DNA of 5,824 nucleotides, from assembly GCA_009780765.1 (NCBI GenBank), contig WQZK01000131.1:1-5824 (forward strand). The letters are read 5' to 3'. Positions 1 to 4,335 of the stretch are shown in pieces. A program made the position numbers and the translations under genes. Within the stretch, counting starts at the first letter, position 1; every line of letters starts with the position of its first letter. The notes under the pieces were generated by a model. It did no database searches. It had not been told where the DNA came from and saw only the letters and a list, made by a program, of their open reading frames with translations. The stretch comes from Defluviitaleaceae bacterium (GTDB lineage Bacteria; Bacillota; Clostridia; Lachnospirales; UBA5962).

Positions 1-15
1 AAATGTAATCTTCAT
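1..15 (-). CDS. Start of an unidentified downstream gene (truncated by window edge)
   Basis: An ATG at 15-13 begins a frame reading M-K-I-T-F before the sequence ends. It lies 4 nt after the Nudix stop codon and is preceded by an AAAGGTGTGA stretch, a good Shine-Dalgarno match at normal spacing that overlaps the Nudix 3' end. The spacing matches the other gene junctions in this cluster, so I infer that another gene is co-transcribed with the Nudix gene. Five codons are too few to say anything about the product. Confidence 0.5.
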
Positions 16-19
16 AAAA

Positions 20-478
20 TCACACCTTTTTTAATTTTCTGACTACAGCTTCCATCATAGGTTTATCAGGCGGAGAAATATTTTCTGGCAAATTGTCAAT
101 AGAAAACCACTTAAGTTCTGCAACTTCCTCTTCTTGCCCTTTTACTTCTCCCGAAAAATTTTCACACAAGTAAAGAATCACAACAAAACTAACCATATCA
201 CCATTTGGATACGTATACAAAAGCTCTTCGCCAGAAAAAACGCCCAAAAATTCTAAAGAATTGGCTATAAGTCCCGTTTCTTCAAAAAGCTCACGTTTTG
301 CTGCTGTTTCTACCTTCTCGGCAATTTCAACTGCACCACCATGATTAGCCCAACAGCCATTATCTTTGCGCTTTTGAAGTAGTATTTTACCGTCTTTATG
401 AATAGCAACTCCCGCACCAACTAGCAAAAGTCTTTCATGGCCAATGTATTTCCTCATATTTTTTACATAGTCAGTCAT
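20..478 (-). CDS. Nudix hydrolase
   Basis: A complete 152-residue Nudix-fold hydrolase. The Nudix box G-x5-E-x7-R-E-U-x-E-E-x-G-U is intact at residues 48-70, with G48, E54, R62, E63, E66, E67 and G69; these glutamates bind the Mg2+ needed to cleave the pyrophosphate of nucleoside diphosphate-X substrates. The N-terminal RKYIGHE motif (9-15) followed by LLLVGAGVAI, and the CWANHGG run before the box, match a subgroup of small cytosolic Nudix enzymes common in Bacillota. That subgroup is often labelled ADP-ribose pyrophosphatase-like or MutT-like, but the substrate cannot be read from sequence. The ATG at 478 is supported by an AGGAG SD at 492-488, which lies on the stop codon of the preceding nucleotidyltransferase gene, so the two are probably translationally coupled. 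The gene ends with TGA 4 nt before another start codon. Family assignment is secure; the exact reaction is unknown. Confidence 0.93.
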   Translation of the reverse strand: MTDYVKNMRKYIGHERLLLVGAGVAIHKDGKILLQKRKDNGCWANHGGAVEIAEKVETAAKRELFEETGLIANSLEFLGVFSGEELLYTYPNGDMVSFVVILYLCENFSGEVKGQEEEVAELKWFSIDNLPENISPPDKPMMEAVVRKLKKV

Positions 479-486
479 ATTGATAC

Positions 487-493
487 GCTCCTA
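487..493 (-). promoter_or_regulatory. Ribosome binding site overlapping the upstream stop codon
   Basis: Reading the minus strand from 493, the sequence is TAGGAGC. The TAG is the stop of the nucleotidyltransferase gene and the AGGAG inside it is the SD for the Nudix start at 478, 9 nt away. Terminating ribosomes are therefore positioned to reinitiate on the Nudix gene. This fixes the Nudix start choice. Confidence 0.8.
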
Positions 494-1246
494 TAAGTTA
501 GTTTTAAACGCAAAACCATCAATTTCAAAACCGCCAAATTTATTTAAAATTTTGTTAGTTAATATTTGAAACAATTCCACTTTTTCTTCTTTTTCCGTAG
601 TAATTATACATTTTTCAATCAAATTTTTTATTTCTACATCGGGCAATTCTTTTAACAAATATTTTTTTCTAACAATATCACTATTAACATTTCCAAGTAT
701 CGTTTTAAAATTGTAGGGCATTTTAATTGTGCTCATATAGCTAGAAATTAAATTATTTAAAAAATTGAAATATAAAAAATCAAACTCTGGCTTATTGTTT
801 TCAAACGCATCAGCTAAATCGTCTGCCATATCCCACAAGTGATATTTTGCAAGTTCTGACATAGCAGGTTCTTGATCTTGATAAAACTCTTCAATCTCCT
901 TCAATGCAATATCTTTCAAATGTTTAATATCACCATTTTTGTCAAGCAAAATCTCGCCTGTTGCAAACTGCGTCTGTGCCATAAGGCTCTTGTCTTCTAT
1001 ATCCCACTTAAAGTACTTTAATATCTCACGTGAAGGATTTGCAAAATACTCAATCAAAAGCCCGTTAACTATTTTATTTCCACGCTCTTTATACAAAACA
1101 CTTTCATTAAGCACTATATGCACATCTAAATCAGACCGCTTTGATGGGTTGCCTGTAATAAAACTCCCACAAACCAGTATACCACTAACATCATTTTTAT
1201 ATTTAAAATCTGCTAAGAAAACGTCTAATTCTTTCTGCCAATCCAT
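491..1246 (-). CDS. Nucleotidyltransferase-fold domain protein
   Basis: A 251-residue protein with an N-terminal polymerase-beta-type nucleotidyltransferase core. The G27-S28 helix-turn motif and the catalytic D39-x-D41 pair sit in GSFITGNPSKRSDLDVHI, and E66 in NGLLIEYF is the probable third metal-binding carboxylate. With all three acidic residues apparently present, it is likely catalytic and would transfer an NMP to a small molecule or protein. The C-terminal half (about 115-250) is helix-rich and contains no motif I recognise; in size and layout it resembles aminoglycoside nucleotidyltransferase-like proteins, where a helical domain completes the active site. The substrate is unknown and antibiotic modification should not be assumed. 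The ATG at 1246 has an AGAGGAG SD 7-8 nt upstream. Its first 44 nt overlap the end of the VanY-type gene in another frame, and its stop overlaps the Nudix SD, so the three genes look like one transcription unit. No separate HEPN toxin gene lies beside it. Confidence 0.82.
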   Translation of the reverse strand: MDWQKELDVFLADFKYKNDVSGILVCGSFITGNPSKRSDLDVHIVLNESVLYKERGNKIVNGLLIEYFANPSREILKYFKWDIEDKSLMAQTQFATGEILLDKNGDIKHLKDIALKEIEEFYQDQEPAMSELAKYHLWDMADDLADAFENNKPEFDFLYFNFLNNLISSYMSTIKMPYNFKTILGNVNSDIVRKKYLLKELPDVEIKNLIEKCIITTEKEEKVELFQILTNKILNKFGGFEIDGFAFKTNL

Positions 1247-1979
1247 CTCTATTCTCCTCTTCAGCCCTGTTTTCTGATTCTATAGTTGTTGTAATCGCCA
1301 AAGTGGATGAAATCTCTAAAGTTTCCCAGTATTCCTCTAAAACTAACCCTAGCTCCACCATTCTTTCGGCATGAAACACTCCAACATATCTTAAATGCCA
1401 AGGCTCATAAACTATTCCTGTAATATATGTTTTATCTCTAGGGTATCTAATTATAAAGCCATATTTATGTGCATTTTCTAAAAGCCATGTAAACGCATCA
1501 GTATTTTCAAATCTTTGCGAAAGAGCAAACGAAACCTGCGAAGAAGAAACATCTATTGCAAGCCCTGACTGATGCTCACTTGCACCGGGCGGTGCAACAA
1601 CCATTGCGGCTCTTCTAAAGGCCTCCTCGGAAGATAAATAGCTATGCCTTGCAACTTGCCTATTAAAAAGAGTTGTTTGGTGCGAAAAATCACGAAAGCC
1701 ACTAACAGCAGCCATATCTTCAACACCATCTAAAACCATCGAATTAACCATTTCTATAAAACTACGTCCCGCACGTTCTTCCATCCAAATTTCTGATCTT
1801 GTTGAGCGAACATAAAGGGCAATATTAATCATATTTTCTGGTTCATAATTATCAGGAAGGGGGTTATTTTGGTTTATTAATCTAAGATAATATGCCTCGT
1901 CTTGATTAACTATGCGTGCATATATAACGTTTCCAAAAAATAAAGCACTTAAAAAAATTAAGCATATTCTTTTGTACAT
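1203..1979 (-). CDS. Exported D-alanyl-D-alanine carboxypeptidase, VanY type (peptidase family M15B)
   Basis: A 258-residue secreted zinc peptidase expected to remove the terminal D-Ala from peptidoglycan stem peptides outside the membrane. Residues 1-21 form a signal peptide: basic MYKR, a hydrophobic stretch, then a likely cleavage after VIYA. The M15B motifs are all present: SGFRDFSHQ (93-101); SEHQSGLAID (134-143), with zinc ligands H136 and D143; and EPWHLRYVG (192-200), with catalytic E192 and zinc ligand H195. The catalytic domain ends near residue 221. A 37-residue tail follows, with a Thr/Glu-rich linker and a basic amphipathic segment at 245-258, whose last 14 codons overlap the next gene. 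The ATG at 1979 has an AGGAAGG SD about 10 nt upstream. The family call is firm. It is probably a housekeeping wall enzyme, since no vanHAX or vanRS genes are nearby, so a resistance role is not supported. Confidence 0.93.
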   Translation of the reverse strand: MYKRICLIFLSALFFGNVIYARIVNQDEAYYLRLINQNNPLPDNYEPENMINIALYVRSTRSEIWMEERAGRSFIEMVNSMVLDGVEDMAAVSGFRDFSHQTTLFNRQVARHSYLSSEEAFRRAAMVVAPPGASEHQSGLAIDVSSSQVSFALSQRFENTDAFTWLLENAHKYGFIIRYPRDKTYITGIVYEPWHLRYVGVFHAERMVELGLVLEEYWETLEISSTLAITTTIESENRAEEENRDGLAERIRRFLSRF

Positions 1980-2020
1980 AATTTTCGCCCTTCCTGTAAC
2001 ACTTGTCTACTTTTTTTAAT

Positions 2021-2050
2021 ATTATATATTGTGTGGCATTTTAACCACAC
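2021..2050 (-). promoter_or_regulatory. Candidate promoter for the vanY-type gene cluster
   Basis: The minus strand carries a perfect TATAAT at 2026-2021. At 17 nt spacing the -35 position reads TGTGGT (2049-2044), a poor match that lies inside an inverted repeat. The A/T tract around it makes chance -10 matches likely, so the call is weak. If real, the transcript would start near 2014 and have a short leader before the ATG at 1979. Confidence 0.3.
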
Positions 2051-2051
2051 A
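2030..2051. repeat. Inverted repeat / hairpin 3 (TGTGTGG-N8-CCACACA)
   Basis: A perfect 7-bp dyad with an 8-nt centre, arms at 2030-2036 and 2045-2051. No T-run follows it on either strand, so it is not a convincing terminator. It sits directly upstream of the candidate -10 of the VanY-type gene, where a transcription factor operator would be expected, but it could equally be part of a structured leader RNA. Confidence 0.6.
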
Positions 2052-2057
2052 GGCCTT

Positions 2058-2080
2058 ATAGCAAATCAACTTATTGCTAT
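2058..2080. repeat. Inverted repeat / hairpin 2 (7-bp stem)
   Basis: ATAGCAA at 2058-2064 pairs perfectly with TTGCTAT at 2074-2080 across a 9-nt loop. The stem is AT-rich and moderately stable at best. It lies between hairpins 1 and 3 in the same gene-free stretch. No function is assigned. Confidence 0.5.
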
Positions 2081-2091
2081 GCTGTTAATAA

Positions 2092-2098
2092 CTCCTCC
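2092..2098 (-). other. Orphan Shine-Dalgarno-like sequence GGAGGAG
   Basis: The minus strand reads GGAGGAG at 2098-2092, the strongest SD match in the window. No ATG, GTG or TTG lies 4-12 nt downstream. An ATT-initiated frame would stop after 7 codons, and the next TTG is more than 20 nt away. It may be chance, a remnant of a lost gene, or an element paired or exposed by the surrounding hairpins. Confidence 0.4.
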
Positions 2099-2106
2099 AG
2101 AGCGTG

Positions 2107-2142
2107 GGGCGTGTTCTAAATATTCAGATTTAGGACACGCCT
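2107..2142. repeat. Long hairpin 1 at the end of the DUF2809 gene (14-bp stem)
   Basis: Arms 2108-2121 and 2128-2141 pair over 14 positions with one T-G wobble and a 6-nt loop; a G-T pair adds one more position at the base. The outer half is GC-rich (GGCGTGT/ACACGCC) and the inner half AT-rich. The stop codon of the DUF2809 gene (2132-2130) lies inside it. On the minus strand no T-run follows, so it lacks a classical intrinsic terminator tail. On the plus strand it is followed by GTTTTAAT, a weak tail. It may act as a 3' end or RNA-stability structure, or as part of a leader for the VanY-type gene. Confidence 0.65.
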
Positions 2143-2537
2143 GTTTTAATTGCTCTGTGTTTTAAATATTTAGGAACAATCACTTTTTCAAATGCTAAAA
2201 TTATCATACAACCCGCAAAATAGCAAACTATATCCCAAAAATCGAATGTTGTGCCTAAAGCTACTCTTATGATTGTGTTATCATAAAAACCTAAACGTTC
2301 AACTAAATTAAAATATTGCGAAACTTCAATTAAAACAGAAAAAATAAATATGTAAAGCCATAAAAGCTTAATTTCATTTTTAATAAAAGACTTTATAAAA
2401 GCATAAATTACAATAACCACAATAACATCGCCAATATGCTCACGCAAAACTCCCGTTGCAAATATTGCTATAAACACCGTTGCAATAAATAGGGCTAAAA
2501 ACACTATAAAATACTTAATATTAAACCCTATCTTCAT
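2130..2537 (-). CDS. DUF2809 family (VanZ-like) integral membrane protein
   Basis: A 135-residue membrane protein with four hydrophobic segments at about 8-28, 36-52, 57-72 and 101-116. The pattern R-x3-GDVIVV-x2-IY, then E-x-x-Q at 71-74 (EVSQYF), then LGTTFDFWDIVCY-x2-G, fits the uncharacterised DUF2809 family, whose conserved positions resemble those of VanZ proteins. The biochemical role is unknown. I chose the ATG at 2537: an AGAGAGTGAT SD-like run lies just upstream, with 7 nt between it and the start. An in-frame GTG at 2549, four codons earlier, sits inside that SD and has none of its own. The chosen start overlaps the 3' end of the preceding gene by 17 nt, indicating coupled translation. 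The C-terminal end is a basic tail (KYLKHRAIK), and its last codons and stop are folded into a 14-bp hairpin. Confidence 0.82.
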   Translation of the reverse strand: MKIGFNIKYFIVFLALFIATVFIAIFATGVLREHIGDVIVVIVIYAFIKSFIKNEIKLLWLYIFIFSVLIEVSQYFNLVERLGFYDNTIIRVALGTTFDFWDIVCYFAGCMIILAFEKVIVPKYLKHRAIKTGVS

Positions 2538-2946
2538 TTGAATAATCACTCTCTTTGCTTTTTATTTCCTCATAAACTTCATCAAGTTCTGTCCTGTGGA
2601 TTTTTAAAATATTTTCAATAATTCGCTCCATCTCGTCATCATTTTCTGTAAATTCAAACACAACTTCCCAAATGGGGTTGTAGCCCTCATCATCTTCAAT
2701 TACTTTTATAGCAATATCTTTAAAAACATCTATATCATAGTAATCAAAAACAGCCGAAAATTCCCAATCTAAAAGCTCACGGCAAACAGAAAGACGCATA
2801 TAAACCTCTTTTTTAGAATTATTTTCTAGAACGTATATATTGTGTATTAAGTTTTCGTTTTCAGCAACTTTGTAGCTACCAAGCTCTGTTTCTAAAAATC
2901 CTGTTTGGCTATTTTTAAGCATTATTACTATAAAAGTATCTTCCAT
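2521..2946 (-). CDS. Small acidic protein of unknown function (possibly DUF6762-like)
   Basis: A 141-residue soluble, strongly acidic protein with no signal peptide and no membrane segment. It opens with MEDTFIVIMLKNSQTGFLE and continues with alternating hydrophobic residues suggesting beta strands to about residue 60. DWEFSAVFDYYDID (60-73) is its most distinctive stretch, and an acidic helical C-terminus follows (103-141, rich in Glu and Lys). I recall similar clostridial proteins filed as DUF6762, but from memory only, and no function is known to me. The ATG at 2946 lies 3 nt after the stop of the upstream HAD gene. Its SD-like GGGGGC is formed by the last two Gly codons of that gene. The 3' end overlaps the DUF2809 gene, so this is an internal member of the HAD-to-DUF2809 operon. 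That linkage is positional and does not define a role. Confidence 0.75.
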   Translation of the reverse strand: MEDTFIVIMLKNSQTGFLETELGSYKVAENENLIHNIYVLENNSKKEVYMRLSVCRELLDWEFSAVFDYYDIDVFKDIAIKVIEDDEGYNPIWEVVFEFTENDDEMERIIENILKIHRTELDEVYEEIKSKESDYSNEDRV

Positions 2947-2949
2947 ATT

Positions 2950-3612
2950 TTAGCCCCCAATCATATGTTCTAAAAAAGTTTTTACATCTAAAAGATTTTC
3001 TTCTATACGCCAAGCTTTTCCCATCATTTCGGCATCTGGCGAAATCATATCAGGTACCACAATACATTTAACTCCCGCCGAATACGCCGCCCTAAGCCCG
3101 TTTAATGAGTCTTCTAAAACGATAGCATTATCCCTAGATATATTTAAGTCTTTGCAAGTTTTTACAAAAATTTCAGGGTCGGGCTTAGAACGAGCTAAGT
3201 CGTTGCCAGAAATTATATAATCAAATTCATGTGTAAGCCCTGTTGTTTTAAGGTTTTTAAGAATATTTTCCATAGGGCTAGAACTTGCAATTGCTGTTTT
3301 TATGCCATTTTCGTCTAAAAACTCTAACAGCTCTAAAAGCCCTATTTTAATTGGTATACCATTAATGAGTACGTAATTTATTTTGTTTTGTCTTATATTC
3401 TCGCAAAAACTGGCATAATCGTCAAAGCAACCATACTTGCCTTGATATATTTCACCTGCATCTTTACACGCCGTTCCAATAGTTTTTAGATGTGTTTCAA
3501 TATCGTGTTCGTGCCCCATTTCTTTAAGCGTTTTTACCGCACTTTCAAAATAGATTTTTTCAGTTTCAAACATAAGACCGTCCATATCAAAAATTACAAG
3601 TTCTAGTTTCAA
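2950..3612 (-). CDS. HAD-superfamily phosphatase, subfamily IA (beta-PGM/CbbY-like), copy A
   Basis: A 220-residue HAD hydrolase predicted to remove phosphate from a small phosphorylated metabolite in the cytosol. Motif I is FDMDG (nucleophile D9, acid/base D11); motif II is S110 in IASSS; motif III is K143 in SKPDPE; motif IV is E167-D168 in VLEDSLNG. A helical cap occupies roughly residues 18-80. I place the start at TTG 3612, not the ATG at 3651. TTG gives KLELVIFDMDG exactly like the neighbouring paralogue, makes both proteins 220 residues with gapless alignment, and has a GGGAGG SD 5 nt upstream. The ATG would add 13 residues overlapping the upstream gene. The stop of copy B is 1 nt from this start. 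Substrate is unknown: phosphatase or phosphosugar mutase are both possible, and the low cap similarity to copy B suggests a different substrate. Confidence 0.9.
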   Translation of the reverse strand: MKLELVIFDMDGLMFETEKIYFESAVKTLKEMGHEHDIETHLKTIGTACKDAGEIYQGKYGCFDDYASFCENIRQNKINYVLINGIPIKIGLLELLEFLDENGIKTAIASSSPMENILKNLKTTGLTHEFDYIISGNDLARSKPDPEIFVKTCKDLNISRDNAIVLEDSLNGLRAAYSAGVKCIVVPDMISPDAEMMGKAWRIEENLLDVKTFLEHMIGG

Positions 3613-3613
3613 T

Positions 3614-4276
3614 TTAGCCTCCCATAATCTCTTTAACCAAATCCCGCACAATTAAAAGATTTTCCTCTATACGCCAAGCTTTTTCCCTCATTTCGGCATC
3701 TGGCGGAAGCATATCAGGCACAACAATGCACTTAATTCCTGCCGAATACGCCGCTCTAAGTCCGTTTAATGAATCTTCTAGCACAATAGCGTTATCTCTA
3801 TGTATTTCTAAATCAGCACAGGTTTTTGTAAAAATTTCAGGGTCGGGCTTAGATGCTTTAAGCTCTGCACCCGAAATTATATAATCAAAATCGTTCTTAA
3901 TGCCTGAAATTTTAAGGTTTTCGAGAATAATCTCTCTAAAACTAGAACTTGCAATCGCCTTTTTAATACCATTTTCATCAAGAAATTCTATAAGCTCTAA
4001 AACCCCTGTTTTTATAGGCAAACCCTCGGTTAAAACAATATCGTCTTTGTAAGAATTTACTTTGTCTAGCAAAGTATCAATATCTACAAATCTGCCGTAC
4101 CTTTCAGTTAGAATCTCATGAGTTTTTATAAAACTTGTGCCGATAGAACTTAAAAACACATCATTATCAAATTCTAAATTAAATTCTTTAAGCCCACGAA
4201 TAAAAGCCTTGTAATACACCATTTCAGTGTCAAACATAAGCCCATCCATATCAAATATAACAAGTTCTAACTTCAT
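3614..4276 (-). CDS. HAD-superfamily phosphatase, subfamily IA (beta-PGM/CbbY-like), copy B
   Basis: A 220-residue paralogue of the adjacent downstream HAD gene, with every catalytic residue at the same index: D9 and D11 in FDMDG, S110 in IASSS, K143 in SKPDPE, E167-D168 in VLEDS. By my residue count the two share about 135 of 220 positions. Residues 81-210 are about 76% identical, but the cap (21-80) only about 28%. The ATG at 4276 has an AGGTG SD at 4287-4283, 6 nt away; an in-frame GTG at 4285 lies inside that SD and is rejected. It appears to be the first gene after a promoter candidate that overlaps the end of uvrA. Its final Gly codons supply the SD for copy A. The family is certain; the substrate is not. 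Confidence 0.92.
   Translation of the reverse strand: MKLELVIFDMDGLMFDTEMVYYKAFIRGLKEFNLEFDNDVFLSSIGTSFIKTHEILTERYGRFVDIDTLLDKVNSYKDDIVLTEGLPIKTGVLELIEFLDENGIKKAIASSSFREIILENLKISGIKNDFDYIISGAELKASKPDPEIFTKTCADLEIHRDNAIVLEDSLNGLRAAYSAGIKCIVVPDMLPPDAEMREKAWRIEENLLIVRDLVKEIMGG
3618..3623 (-). promoter_or_regulatory. SD for HAD copy A, embedded in the last codons of copy B
   Basis: GGGAGG at 3623-3618 is made from the final M-G-G codons of copy B and lies 5 nt from the TTG at 3612. It is a near-consensus SD at good spacing, and together with the paralogue alignment it decides the start of copy A. Confidence 0.75.
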
Positions 4277-4306
4277 TACAAACACCTATTTCTAATCTTT
4301 TTATAT

Positions 4307-4335
4307 AGTATATCACATTTTAGGTTAATTTGCTA
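4307..4335 (-). promoter_or_regulatory. Candidate extended -10 promoter for the HAD operon
   Basis: The minus strand reads TGATATACT at 4315-4307: the -10 hexamer TATACT (4312-4307) with a TG extension one base upstream. At 17 nt spacing the -35 position is TAGCAA (4335-4330), matching only three of six consensus bases and covering the uvrA stop codon. A TG-extended -10 can work with a weak -35. Transcription would start near 4300, giving a leader of roughly 24 nt. No hairpin terminator follows uvrA, so read-through from uvrA is also likely. Confidence 0.45.

Noticed and set aside
939..1277. Open frame of 112 codons on the plus strand
   Set aside because: It lies opposite the nucleotidyltransferase and the end of the VanY-type gene, shows no domain pattern, and its translation (rich in Ser, Lys, Leu) looks like an antisense shadow of genuine coding sequence.
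1203..1979. Glycopeptide resistance cluster
   Set aside because: A VanY-type enzyme alone is common in Bacillota; no vanH, D-Ala-D-Lac ligase, vanX or vanRS two-component genes are visible.
2107..2150. Hairpin 1 as an intrinsic terminator of the HAD-DUF2809 operon
   Set aside because: On the coding strand no T-run follows the stem; the only T-rich tail is on the plus strand, where no gene ends.
2538..2549. GTG at 2549 as the DUF2809 start
   Set aside because: It has no SD at usable distance and lies within the purine-rich run that itself serves the ATG at 2537; it remains a possible alternative adding four residues.
4277..4285. GTG at 4285 as the start of HAD copy B
   Set aside because: The GTG is part of the AGGTG SD for the ATG at 4276, and the ATG start gives the same N-terminus as the paralogue.
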